Source of the DNA: an uncultured bacterium
Lineage (GTDB): Bacteria > Bacteroidota > Bacteroidia > Bacteroidales > Bacteroidaceae
Length of the DNA stretch: 64,000 nt
Reading direction: 5' to 3'
Assembly (NCBI GenBank): GCA_905215345.1
Contig: CAJMPR010000004.1
Coordinates: 124,001 to 188,000, forward strand
Shown: positions 16,113 to 24,756 of the stretch, piece by piece
Position numbering within the stretch: the first letter of the stretch is position 1
Layout: each line of letters opens with the position of its first letter
Position numbers and translations under genes: made by a program
Notes under the pieces: generated by a model
The model's input: the letters and a program-made list of their open reading frames with translations, nothing else
Database searches by the model: none
Told to the model about the DNA's origin: nothing

Positions 16113-17942
16113 CTACTCGCTCTTCACGGTGAAGTAGACGCCGTTGGCTTCGGTGTTTTCGTTGCTGTAGTCGTTCCCTTTAAGGATGTTCTTCTGTTCT
16201 TCGCTGGCCAACGTCACGTCGAAGCGTTGCGGCGTGGTGCCGTCCGAGGTCTGGGAGTTGCCGAGGAAAGTCGTCAAAGCGGTAAATGAACTAAGGTCCA
16301 GAGCTTTGAGGCGGTTTGTGGCGCAAGCAAGATATTGCAGGTTCGTCAGCCCCGATATATCCAGCGTGGTGAGGCGGTTTTCGACGCAATTGAGGCTTGT
16401 CAGGCTCGTCAGTCCCGATACATCCAGCGTGGTGAGGCAGCATCGGTAACACTGTAAATTCGTCAGACTCGTTGCCCCCGATACGTTTAGCAAGGTGAGC
16501 TTCGGGCTTTCACAGCAATCCAAAAAATCCAGCTTTGTCAGTCCCGATGCGTTCACTGTGGTGAGTTCCGGGTTACTATTACATTCCAAGCGGTTCAGCT
16601 TTGTCAGCTTTGATACGTCCAGCGTGGTCAGCTTGCTGTTGGTGACATTCAAATAGGTTACTTCCGTCAGGTAGTCTATCCCGCGCAGGTCGCTGATGCC
16701 CACAGTGTTTAGGTGAAGTATCTTAATCTTCTCCAACTCCGCCTTGTTGGTGGGGTCAAAGGGGTCTATCTCGCCGTTGACATTCCTGATGAAGTTGAGT
16801 TTGAGTGTCTTCCCATTAATATCCTTCGCTGTAACGTCACTGTATTTGTTTTCCATTGCCTTCACCAGCTCTTCGGAGAACCAGCCTCCCTCTTCGGCTT
16901 CCTGTCCGCCGGGCAGCACGGTTCCGGTGGTCCAGTCCTGCACGGTGATGCCTGCGATGGTCACTTTGTCCTTGCCCACTTTCAGGTTGTAGGTGTAGCT
17001 CTTGCCCGCTTCCATGGCGGGGATGTTGGAGACGGTGAGGTCGCCGCCCGTCTGCTCTTCCATATTTATTCTTTTTATAGTGAGCCAGGGTTTTCCGTCT
17101 ATAGTCTGGTCTGCTTGGGCGGGGATTACGAGGGCGATGTAGCGGGTGTTGAAACTATACCTCCCGGAGGGACGGTCCTGATAAGGGTAGGTCTTTGCAA
17201 GGGCACTTCCGCTTACTGCTCCGTCGGTGTAGAGGCTATAGGGTGAACAGATGTTTACCTCAAATATCTCTTTCTCCAGGTCTATCTCATCTCCGTATTC
17301 GGTGATGTTGACGATGACGCGGGCGGTCTTGCGCTGCATCTGTAGCGAGAGGTTGGCGCTGCCTGTGGTGCGGGTGATTTCAGTGCGGGGGAAGACCATG
17401 TAGTCCGCTGCTTCAGGCTGCTGCGCTTGCATGGTGGGCAGGAAGAAATACTGCTCGCTGTTGGGTACGCCGGTGTCGTTGGCATTGTCGTTCACGGGGT
17501 AGTAGGCGGATACGTTCATCGTGTTGCCGGTCCACTTCAGGTACTTGCCGTCTTCGGGGGTCCATACGGCGGAGGCAAGGTCGTCGCCCTTCAGGGTGTA
17601 GATGACGGTGCCCTGCCCTTCGGCGGTGACTCCTATCTTATCTCCCAAGCGGAAAGCGGTTTGGTCACCCTTGATGTTGTCGGCTATGTCCTCCAGGTCT
17701 CCCATCGGGTTGCTGCGGGTGGAAGCGGAGTTGCCGCTGCCGCCGAAGCCGTTGCCCACTGTAGCGGAGATGCGCAGGGCGTCGGGGTCGTTCTGCCATG
17801 CTTCGTTGCCGGTGTTGCCGTTGAGTTCGTTGAGTTCGCTCCCAGAACAGGCGGTGAGTGCCCCTGTGGCGGTCAGTAGCACGCCCATACCTATCAGTAG
17901 GGTGGTCGTACCTTTCTTGATACTTTTCTTTGTAAGCTTCAT
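16113..17942 (-). CDS. Fimbrillin-like lipoprotein with internalin-like leucine-rich repeats
   Basis: A 609-residue lipoprotein (lipobox GALTAC, then SGSEL). Residues about 50-345 form a fimbrillin-type region closing with NLKVGKDKVTIAG and VQDW. The repeats (about 400-570) differ from those of the neighbouring genes: they have the pattern LTTLDVSGLTSLTSLNC with N-x-L, the Bacteroidetes/internalin-like type rich in Cys, rather than the BspA LRR_5 type. It is the most divergent of the four fusion proteins, and it also lacks the NFPxD phrase. It shows that two different repeat families have been joined to the same type of N-terminal domain. Confidence 0.8.
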   Translation of the reverse strand: MKLTKKSIKKGTTTLLIGMGVLLTATGALTACSGSELNELNGNTGNEAWQNDPDALRISATVGNGFGGSGNSASTRSNPMGDLEDIADNIKGDQTAFRLGDKIGVTAEGQGTVIYTLKGDDLASAVWTPEDGKYLKWTGNTMNVSAYYPVNDNANDTGVPNSEQYFFLPTMQAQQPEAADYMVFPRTEITRTTGSANLSLQMQRKTARVIVNITEYGDEIDLEKEIFEVNICSPYSLYTDGAVSGSALAKTYPYQDRPSGRYSFNTRYIALVIPAQADQTIDGKPWLTIKRINMEEQTGGDLTVSNIPAMEAGKSYTYNLKVGKDKVTIAGITVQDWTTGTVLPGGQEAEEGGWFSEELVKAMENKYSDVTAKDINGKTLKLNFIRNVNGEIDPFDPTNKAELEKIKILHLNTVGISDLRGIDYLTEVTYLNVTNSKLTTLDVSKLTKLNRLECNSNPELTTVNASGLTKLDFLDCCESPKLTLLNVSGATSLTNLQCYRCCLTTLDVSGLTSLTSLNCVENRLTTLDISGLTNLQYLACATNRLKALDLSSFTALTTFLGNSQTSDGTTPQRFDVTLASEEQKNILKGNDYSNENTEANGVYFTVKSE

Positions 17943-18099
17943 ACGTCTTATCTTTTTTGTTGTTCTATCATTCTACTTTTCTTTTCTCTCTCGCTTTTCG
18001 ACGTAGTGCATCCGGAAGGAATAGGAAACACTTCGCCCCACCCCTCTGCACAAGGACGGCAGGGGGCGGGGAGCGTCACGAGGTTTCTATCGCCTTATT

Positions 18100-19110
18100 T
18101 TATTCGGTTTCGAGGTTTCCGTTGTTGTCCGGCGTTCCGGTTTCCCATGCGTTGGCAGAGATGGCACCCATGATGACCACATCCTTACCTACGGTGAGGT
18201 TCAGGGTGTAGGACTTTCCGCTCTTGAAGGTATTCTCGGTGGTGGAGGTCCACTTGTAAGACTTTCCGTTCAGGGTGAAGGAGATGGAAAAACTGCCACT
18301 TTGTATCGTTTGGGGTGGAAGGATGACTTCGTATTTGGCAACGGCATTCTTGGTGTTACCACTGCCGGCGGTGTAATTGTCGGCATCATACCAAGGGATG
18401 ATGGCTTCTGGTGAGGAGTCATCCTTTTGCTTTAACTCTTCTGTGGAGGTGTTGAAGAAGATTTCCCTTTTTGCCCCGTTCACCGTTATCCCAGTAATCG
18501 GATTGCTGTCAGTTCCGGGTACGGTGTTAAACTCCGTGCCGAGGGTGAGTGTTAGGTTTATTTTCGAAAAGAGGTGGACAAAAGATACTTTGAGCTTACC
18601 ATCGACCAGGTCTGTGGCAGGATTTACTTCTGTAGGTTTCATGTAGAGGAGGTCGCTCCTTTGGATACCCATGTCGGTCTTCTGGTCGCTCTCCACAGAA
18701 CATGTCTGTTCGCTATTGAACTCTTCTTTTGTAACAATGACGAGACCCTTTAGACTTAATGCCGTTACGGTAACAGGTGTCGTACTGTTTTTCCAAAGCA
18801 TAGTTAACGGAGTACTTCCATCGCCCTCATAGATGGTCCAACCATTCGTATTGCTGCCCAATATTGTTGCATAATAACTGTAGTTTGCATCACTTTTGTT
18901 TTCGATGTTCAAGTTAAAGATTTCAATATCATCCGCGGTTATCCCTGCCCGTGTTTCCGGGGTACCTACGTTTGTCACTACCCGTATCACGCCGTCTTGT
19001 GGGAAGTTGGGGTTGGTATCTATGGCGTTTGTAGCGTCGTTGTCCGTGCAACTGCATAGGGCGGCGAGCACCAGCAGTGCCATTGCGGAAAAATGTTTCA
19101 TTGTTTTCAT
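18100..19110 (-). CDS. Fimbrillin-family (Mfa-like) lipoprotein
   Basis: A 336-residue lipoprotein (LVLAALCSC, then TDNDATN) with the phrase NFPQDGVIRVVTNV near the start and the closing phrase NLTVGKDVVIMGAISANAW, after which the protein ends. It is a plain fimbrillin-type subunit without repeats, similar in plan to the protein at 8183-9280. Translation could start at Met1 or at MKHFSAM. It follows the broken thioredoxin gene by 63 bases. Role inferred: pilus subunit or tip component of the same assembly as its neighbours. Confidence 0.8.
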   Translation of the reverse strand: MKTMKHFSAMALLVLAALCSCTDNDATNAIDTNPNFPQDGVIRVVTNVGTPETRAGITADDIEIFNLNIENKSDANYSYYATILGSNTNGWTIYEGDGSTPLTMLWKNSTTPVTVTALSLKGLVIVTKEEFNSEQTCSVESDQKTDMGIQRSDLLYMKPTEVNPATDLVDGKLKVSFVHLFSKINLTLTLGTEFNTVPGTDSNPITGITVNGAKREIFFNTSTEELKQKDDSSPEAIIPWYDADNYTAGSGNTKNAVAKYEVILPPQTIQSGSFSISFTLNGKSYKWTSTTENTFKSGKSYTLNLTVGKDVVIMGAISANAWETGTPDNNGNLETE

Positions 19111-19173
19111 ATTTTGCTTGTTTATTCTATTCGGTATGTTATTATTAGTTGGGTACGGTCACTTCGTGCGAAA

Positions 19174-19527
19174 TCATGCAGACCAAGGGCAGCACCACTC
19201 CGCAAAGAAATCGACCACGCAAGGGCCGTCGCCGATGTAGACGCTCTTGTTGTTGGAGGTATAGTCGGCTACCAGACGCTTGAATCGCGCGGCGTTGAGA
19301 TGAATCACCTTGCCATCCGCGTTACCGCCGCCGCTTTGAGCGGAGGGGTCGGCGGAAGAGGTCTCATCGGAAGAACCGTCGTTGCCGTAGAAGTCTTCGG
19401 CGGAAGTCACCGTCGGATCAGTGTCCGCGGTACTTGTAGTTTCATCATCTGCCAGGAAAAGGCCGACTGCAAACAGTACTAACAATGCACCGACCGCTCC
19501 CCAAAGGATATTCTTTAGATTTTTCAT
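19174..19527 (-). pseudogene. Truncated thioredoxin with N-terminal membrane anchor
   Basis: A 117-residue frame with a membrane segment (about 7-27), an acidic Ser/Thr/Gly-rich linker (28-72) and then the first part of a thioredoxin fold: KVIHLNAARFKRLV and CVVDFFAEWCCPWSA, where it stops. A working thioredoxin has WCGPC at this point and about 60 more residues. Here the second catalytic cysteine is missing (WCCPW) and the reading frame ends three codons later. Shifting frame gives no further thioredoxin sequence before the next gene. It looks like a deletion remnant, although the anchored stub could still be made. Confidence 0.7.
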
Positions 19528-19551
19528 TTACTGTTTCCCGTTTTTAGTTTC

Positions 19552-21000
19552 TTAATTGCGTGCTATCGCCACCTTCTTCAGTCCGTTCTGCGCCTCGGCA
19601 TTGTTGCTGCTGCGTTGCAGAGCTGTCTTCAGCGTATTGTCCACCACAGACTGCCAACTGACCGCACCCGTATTCATGGCACTGATTTCGCGACGCAAGG
19701 ACTGGATGAAGCTCAGCGTGAACATACCCCCGGCAGCATCACACCAAGAATACTCGCCGGGACTGGCGGCTGTGCTCAGCAACGAACCTTTGGCGTTAAA
19801 GAACAGTTCCGTCAGACGCTTACGCGAGAAATTATTGTTGCCAAGGCTGAAGAGCGTGTTACCCTCCAGCGGACGGCGTTCGCCCACCTTGGAGTTGCAG
19901 CAGTCGCTCAGCACGATGTTGAGGCGGGCGCCTTTCTTGCAGATGGTGTTGTAGACATCGCTCAGGGCCACGTAATTACCCTCCAATGGTTGATAGTCGT
20001 TGCTGGTGAGTGCCATCATGGGGTAAGGGTCCTGTTGGTCGTCGAAGCGGAAACCGTGTCCCGTGTAGAGAAAGACCACGATGTCATTGGCGGCAGGGCG
20101 CAAGGAGGCAATCTGCTGTTGCAAGCCTTCCTTGGAGTATGCGGCTCCGGTGACGTCATATTCCTTGACGCGGATGCCGATGGACTGGGCGATGCCGTTC
20201 ATCTCGTTGCGGATATTGTTGTAGTCCACCCGGCAGGCAGAGCCGATGTCCGCCACTTCGGTATTGGCTACAATAAAGAGGTGCATCATAGGGCGGTCGC
20301 TCACGCTACAGGTGGCTCCTGCAACAGAGTTTTGCATGCCGCCGGACTGCGGGCTTTGTTTCCTTGCTTCCGGTTTGCAAGCTTCTTCCACCACCGTAAA
20401 GATATAGTCGTGGATACCTGTACCGTCGCCCAGATTGGCGATTGCGGTCTGCTTTTCGGCATCGGCGGCTTTCTCAGTCTCCAGGGTCTCGTTGCGGGCT
20501 TCGGTGATTTGCTTGGAGAAGTCGCTGTCCGGGTCGAGATACTGCGCCAGATATTCGGGAGTCAGCGCCTGCAAATCCAGTTCCACGAAGCTCTTCGCCC
20601 GCAGCCAGTTCTCGGGTTCTTCGTCCTCGTCCAGTGTAACGTAAGGCACAAGCTGCTGCTCTTGGCTTTCCTCCTTGTCCCACAACCAGATGAGGATGGG
20701 AGTATTGTCTTCTTCGCACGCCATAATCAGGAAGTCGTCTTCCTCACCTTTCTCCTTGTCGTTGCTCTCGGACACGTAGGCCAGTTGGCGGAAACTGAAA
20801 TTATCGCCCTCCGCGGTGTGGCGGCGCAGGTAGAGGGTGCAGTTTTCCTCATCGGTATAGAACATGAGGCCGTAGTTTTCGTAGCCCTGCTTGTCGGTGT
20901 ATTGTATTTCGTAAAAGGTCTGCGCCATGAGTCCGCTTCCACAGCTTGCCAGCAATAGAAAGAGAAGCAGCAACCTTTGTCTGAATGTATTCTTTTTCAT
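19552..21000 (-). CDS. Secreted caspase-family (C14) protease
   Basis: A 482-residue protein with an N-terminal export signal (LLLLFLLLASC; the Cys fits a lipobox) and a C-terminal caspase fold (about residues 235-475). The catalytic pair is visible: His in YTGHG at about residue 315, and Cys in SDCCNS at about residue 368, spaced as in metacaspases and bacterial C14 proteases. The N-terminal half (about 30-220) is acidic and of no family I recognise. The start is 20 bases past the stop of the 179-residue gene, so both are likely co-transcribed. A secreted protease inside a pilus block could process surface proteins; that is inference. Confidence 0.82.
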   Translation of the reverse strand: MKKNTFRQRLLLLFLLLASCGSGLMAQTFYEIQYTDKQGYENYGLMFYTDEENCTLYLRRHTAEGDNFSFRQLAYVSESNDKEKGEEDDFLIMACEEDNTPILIWLWDKEESQEQQLVPYVTLDEDEEPENWLRAKSFVELDLQALTPEYLAQYLDPDSDFSKQITEARNETLETEKAADAEKQTAIANLGDGTGIHDYIFTVVEEACKPEARKQSPQSGGMQNSVAGATCSVSDRPMMHLFIVANTEVADIGSACRVDYNNIRNEMNGIAQSIGIRVKEYDVTGAAYSKEGLQQQIASLRPAANDIVVFLYTGHGFRFDDQQDPYPMMALTSNDYQPLEGNYVALSDVYNTICKKGARLNIVLSDCCNSKVGERRPLEGNTLFSLGNNNFSRKRLTELFFNAKGSLLSTAASPGEYSWCDAAGGMFTLSFIQSLRREISAMNTGAVSWQSVVDNTLKTALQRSSNNAEAQNGLKKVAIARN

Positions 21001-21019
21001 ACGTATGTCTTCTTTCTTC

Positions 21020-21559
21020 TTATCTTCGTACTATCAAGTCCTCGGAAGGATTCAGCTTGATGGAGTCCAGTAACGCTTTTCCCTTCGCTTCCTGGCCGTC
21101 CGCATTCTGTATCAGAATCAAGAACGCATAAGCCGTATGGATATGCTCCACGCACAAGGCGATAACATCAGAATTGTATTCGTTTTTTCCCGTTATGCCG
21201 CCTCCTTGCAACGGACCGTTTGATATTTTGATTACTTCGGCTTTCGTCAAGTCCATGCCTCCCCGCGAGACGCATCCCACGACTTCCCGTCCCAACTCTT
21301 CATCGGTGTACTGGCTGCGATCCAGCATGACCACGTCGAGGTCCATGTCCGAAGCCTGTAGCTTCCAGTGCGTCTCATTGTCCACTACTTCGCGCATCTC
21401 TTGGGGCAAGGTGAAAGAAAGGCCGTAGGCTTCCCACGCTGTGGTTCCCGCCGGGAGCATCCGTCCCTCCTGCTGCTCTTGCGCCCGTACCGTAGAAACG
21501 GCGGCGCACAGCAGCAGGGTGATGAGCAGCAATCGCTGTCTGATTGACTTTCTTATCAT
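21020..21559 (-). CDS. Hypothetical secreted protein, 179 aa
   Basis: The product has a clear signal peptide (RLLLITLLLCAAVSTVRA, cleavage likely before QEQQEG) and a mature part of about 150 residues. Segments such as WEAYGLSFTLPQEM and GKNEYNSDVIALC suggest a small alpha/beta domain, but I recognise no family. The gene is 20 bases upstream of the caspase gene, with which it shares a similar signal peptide (both contain IRQRLLL/FRQRLLL-like starts), and 29 bases downstream of a fimbrillin gene. It could be a partner or regulator of the protease; only its position suggests this. Confidence 0.7.
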   Translation of the reverse strand: MIRKSIRQRLLLITLLLCAAVSTVRAQEQQEGRMLPAGTTAWEAYGLSFTLPQEMREVVDNETHWKLQASDMDLDVVMLDRSQYTDEELGREVVGCVSRGGMDLTKAEVIKISNGPLQGGGITGKNEYNSDVIALCVEHIHTAYAFLILIQNADGQEAKGKALLDSIKLNPSEDLIVRR

Positions 21560-21588
21560 AATGTTTTTGCTAATAGTGAGTGAAGTTA

Positions 21589-22509
21589 TCAGCCGATCGG
21601 ATCGGGATCGGTTATCTCGCCGCCTTCAATGGGGCTGCTTGATGAGTCGTCCCAAGGGTCGATGCTGATGCCGGTCAGTTCCACCTTGTCACGCCCTACG
21701 GTAAGATTGACGGTGGTGTGTTTGCCGCTTGTCAGCTCGATGTCTGCCGTCTGGGTATGAGTGTAGGTCAACTTGGTGCCTTCTACCATTATGTTAATGG
21801 TGGTGACGCCTATTTGCGGAATCATGATCGCCTCGTAGCTGCGCGTCTGTCCGTTGGCGTTCGCTACGATGTCCGTCATAGGCAAGTTGCTGCTCTCGCC
21901 CGTCACGACAACGGTCTTGTTGAGATAGTCCACCGTGGCGTTTGTCCGGGACGATACGTCCACTGCGGCTTCCGCCAGCTTGCTGAACTGCGTGCGGTAA
22001 GTGACGTTCACCGTCAGCCTGGCAAGCAAGTGGCTGAACTGGAGGGATACGGGTGCTGCTTGGGGCACGATGCCCTTACCGTCGGTTCCCGCTTGCGTGG
22101 CTACCATCAGGTCGTTCTGGGTGAGGTCATTGCCCAAGGTGAACGTCCCGGCGGTAAAGTCCGTGATGGGGGTGGAGGATGCGGGATGGATTCCCATTAA
22201 ATAGTGGGGTGTGCTTTCGTCCGCCCACACCATGGGAGCGGCGGGTATCCATACATCCTTGCCCAGTGTGTTTACGATGCCGTCTACCACACGCTCGGCG
22301 GGTATGGTGGCGGCACTTCCCGTCCAGGCATAGATGCTGATTCGGTCACCGTCGGAGAACGACTGTGTTTTGTCGGCATTGGTCACGATGCGCGACATGG
22401 GTGTGATGCCCGTGTTGACGGTGATGTACTTGGTTTCCGGAGTGTCATCGCTGGCGCAAGCGGTCAATAAACCTGCTATGACCGCCAGTGTAAAGAACTT
22501 TGTCTTCAT
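21589..22509 (-). CDS. Fimbrillin-family (Mfa-like) lipoprotein
   Basis: A 306-residue lipoprotein (VIAGLLTAC, then ASDDTPET). It has the beta-rich two-part plan of fimbrillins and the closing phrase NLTVGRDKVELTGISIDPW near residue 285. It is the first gene of the minus-strand block. The gap of only 29 bases to the next gene suggests one transcript with the 179-residue protein and the caspase. No repeats are attached. Confidence 0.8.
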   Translation of the reverse strand: MKTKFFTLAVIAGLLTACASDDTPETKYITVNTGITPMSRIVTNADKTQSFSDGDRISIYAWTGSAATIPAERVVDGIVNTLGKDVWIPAAPMVWADESTPHYLMGIHPASSTPITDFTAGTFTLGNDLTQNDLMVATQAGTDGKGIVPQAAPVSLQFSHLLARLTVNVTYRTQFSKLAEAAVDVSSRTNATVDYLNKTVVVTGESSNLPMTDIVANANGQTRSYEAIMIPQIGVTTINIMVEGTKLTYTHTQTADIELTSGKHTTVNLTVGRDKVELTGISIDPWDDSSSSPIEGGEITDPDPIG

Positions 22510-22553
22510 AACTTTTGTTTGTTTTTGTTTATTAGTTGAAATTAATGAATATG

Positions 22554-22841
22554 TCAGTAACTGTAATATTGTATAATAAGCTTTCCTATATCCTTTCCAC
22601 AGGGGTTAAGACTGCGGATGTTCATCCGTAGCGACTCCGCCGGCAGGCTCTCCAAGAATAGTCTGTGCCCTACCGCCTCCTGCATGTTGGTGAACATCCG
22701 CAGGTAGACGAGTTCTTCATCTTCTTGCAATCGCTCTACGGTCTTCCTTAAATCTGCCGTCATCCGTATACGGTAGTTGCCGTCCTTCAGGTGAAGGATG
22801 CAAACCCATAAAGAGGGAGGTAACACATTGGCGTATTTCAT
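22554..22841 (-). CDS. Small protein with a degenerate GIY-YIG-like domain
   Basis: A 95-residue protein when started at MKYANVLPP (base 22841); 17 more codons are open upstream but look non-coding. The stretch WVCILHLKDGNYRIRMTADLRKTVERL resembles the core of GIY-YIG nucleases (YVLxLKDGxYYVGxTxDLxxRLxxH), and KLFLESLP-like AVGHRLFLESLP matches the following helix. However the signature GIY and YIG tyrosines and the usual catalytic Arg pattern are not all in place. It is probably an inactive relative, possibly a DNA-binding one. It lies just upstream of the fimbrillin block on the same strand. Confidence 0.55.
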   Translation of the reverse strand: MKYANVLPPSLWVCILHLKDGNYRIRMTADLRKTVERLQEDEELVYLRMFTNMQEAVGHRLFLESLPAESLRMNIRSLNPCGKDIGKLIIQYYSY

Positions 22842-22985
22842 GGCTGCTCGTTTTTTTATTGCAAAGGTGTTAATACCTATGGAGAGCGACATTACAAAAC
22901 GACAAAATCGACGTACAAAACGACAAAACTTTCATCGATCTTCAATTTCCCCCCATTTCATCGAGGACGTTCAAAGGGAAATTTG

Positions 22986-22993
22986 TACTTTTG
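22986..22993 (+). promoter_or_regulatory. Candidate -7 box for the TPR/AraC regulator gene
   Basis: TACTTTTG matches TAnnTTTG exactly and lies 27 bases before the start codon at 23020. A convincing -33 TTTG is not seen at the right distance. Confidence 0.55.
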
Positions 22994-23019
22994 TCTCGTT
23001 GTACTAACAAACATGAATA

Positions 23020-24750
23020 ATGAAAACCGCATCTGCCACCTTCTTTTTCCTGTTAATATCCCTTGTTTCCACTGCTTCTTCACAAATGGAACGTATCGAT
23101 TCTTGCCATTGCGCTCTCTCCGTACAGACCGGGAAAGAAAAGCTCGGTACCTATCGCGCTCTATATAAGATAGCCTATGACGCCGATATGGATTTGCAGT
23201 TGGACATCATCCGTGGCTATGACGCCGAGGCTACCCGCCAAGGGGATGTGGAGGCGATGGGGGACGCGAAGTACCGCCGGATGACGGTGCTGCACAACTT
23301 CAATGATATAGACCGCCTGGTGGAGGAGACGGACGGTGCCATGGAGGAGTGTCACAAGGTGGGCAGCATGGGCTATTATTATCGCCTTGCCGGTATGAAG
23401 GCCGAAGACTTGGTACTCCAGGGTAAGCCACAGACTGCCTTGCGCTTCATTATCCCTGTGTTTGAGGAGGCGAGGCGCACTAATAATCTGTTGGGGTTGG
23501 CGGAATGTGCCAACTGCTACGGTACGCTTTACATTGCTACCGGAGACAATGTGCAGGCCACGAAGTATATGCAGGAAGCGCTGGAATACTGCCATAAACT
23601 GGGCAATGAGGCGGTGAATACGCAGATGGATATTTACTTTAAGCTATGTAACGTTTACTTTACCGACCATAAATATAAGGAGGCTTTCAACCTTACCGCC
23701 ACTTATCTGACGGATATAGACCGCGCCGTGCGGCGAAAGGATGCCACTGTCAATGTGGACGGGCGCTATGCGCTGTGCTACTTTCTGCGTGGTACGGCGG
23801 CTTACAATCTGAAAGACAAGGAAGAGACCGTAGCGTGCTTGGAAAAGATATTGGCGCATACCGACAACGGGAAGCAAATGGAGGTGCAGGTGGAGACATT
23901 GCGCATGTATGCCGCTGCTATACAGGGCGAATATGATACGGCCATTGCTACGGCGGACGAGCTGATAGAGGCTCATAGGGAGGCGGGCCTGGACTTGTGC
24001 CAGTGCGTCTATCTGCTGGATAAGGCGGATTTCTTGCAAGCCACAGGTCGTCCAGTGGAGGAAGCCGCTTTGCTGCGGAACTATATAAAGCTGATCGAGA
24101 AAGTGCGTGCGGACGAAACCTTGCAACAACAGAATGAGTTCTCCGCCCTCTACGAGCTGGCGAAGAAAGAGAATGCCCGCCGACTGCTTACCAACTGGTT
24201 GTGGGCGTCTGTCGCTATCTGCCTCTTGATGGTTGTGTTGACGGCTGTGGTGGTGTGCTATAACCGTGCTCTCCGTCACCGTAACTTTGCCCTCTGCCGG
24301 CAGATGGAGGAGGTGAGTGTAGCCCGTCGTCAAATGGAGGAGTTACGCCGCAAGGCATTGGAGAAGGAAAAAGAAGCGGCGGATTCCAGCTTCTCCGAAC
24401 AACTGGATAACTTGATGCGGACTGAACGGCTCTTTGCTGATGCGGAAATGAATCGTGACAAGCTCGCTGCCCGGATGGGGACTAACCGCACTTACCTGAG
24501 TACTTATCTGAGGGATGTCTACGGGCAGACTTTCCCTGAATATATCACCTCCCTGCGTCTTGCCGATGCTCTGCGCCTGTTGGAAGACAATACTTCCCAG
24601 GACATGCAGCAGTTGGCCGTGGCGGTGGGCTATACTTCTTATACATCTTTCTATCGTGCTTTTATGAAGCAATATGGGGTGAAGCCGGGAGATTATGTAG
24701 AATTCCTGAGGGGAAAAACCGTGCAAATAAATTTACAGGAAGGAGACTGA
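23020..24750 (+). CDS. Membrane TPR-AraC hybrid regulator
   Basis: A 576-residue protein with an N-terminal signal or membrane helix (about 6-20), a long helical region built of tetratricopeptide-type repeats (about 30-380), a membrane helix (about 388-413, WLWASVAICLLMVVLTAVVV), a short coiled coil, and an AraC-type DNA-binding domain (about 470-570) with RTYLSTYLRDVYGQTFPEY and YTSYTSFYRAFMKQYGVKPG. The TPR part should lie in the periplasm and the DNA-binding part in the cytoplasm, giving one-step signal transfer. It is transcribed away from the fimbrillin block and is the best candidate for its regulator. The Sir2 gene follows after six bases. Confidence 0.85.
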   Translation: MKTASATFFFLLISLVSTASSQMERIDSCHCALSVQTGKEKLGTYRALYKIAYDADMDLQLDIIRGYDAEATRQGDVEAMGDAKYRRMTVLHNFNDIDRLVEETDGAMEECHKVGSMGYYYRLAGMKAEDLVLQGKPQTALRFIIPVFEEARRTNNLLGLAECANCYGTLYIATGDNVQATKYMQEALEYCHKLGNEAVNTQMDIYFKLCNVYFTDHKYKEAFNLTATYLTDIDRAVRRKDATVNVDGRYALCYFLRGTAAYNLKDKEETVACLEKILAHTDNGKQMEVQVETLRMYAAAIQGEYDTAIATADELIEAHREAGLDLCQCVYLLDKADFLQATGRPVEEAALLRNYIKLIEKVRADETLQQQNEFSALYELAKKENARRLLTNWLWASVAICLLMVVLTAVVVCYNRALRHRNFALCRQMEEVSVARRQMEELRRKALEKEKEAADSSFSEQLDNLMRTERLFADAEMNRDKLAARMGTNRTYLSTYLRDVYGQTFPEYITSLRLADALRLLEDNTSQDMQQLAVAVGYTSYTSFYRAFMKQYGVKPGDYVEFLRGKTVQINLQEGD

Positions 24751-24756
24751 AAGAGT

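Noticed and set aside
19615..20958. 447-codon open frame antisense to the caspase gene
   Set aside because: No recognisable domain, and the minus strand shows signal peptide plus catalytic motifs of a protease.
19552..22509. Caspase gene as part of an antiphage (gasdermin-type) defence system
   Set aside because: The protease has an export signal and no gasdermin-like or sensor NTPase gene is near; the neighbours are pilus-type proteins.
23644..24333. 229-codon minus-strand frame inside the TPR/AraC gene
   Set aside because: Shadow of the plus-strand gene, which has a complete domain set and a promoter.
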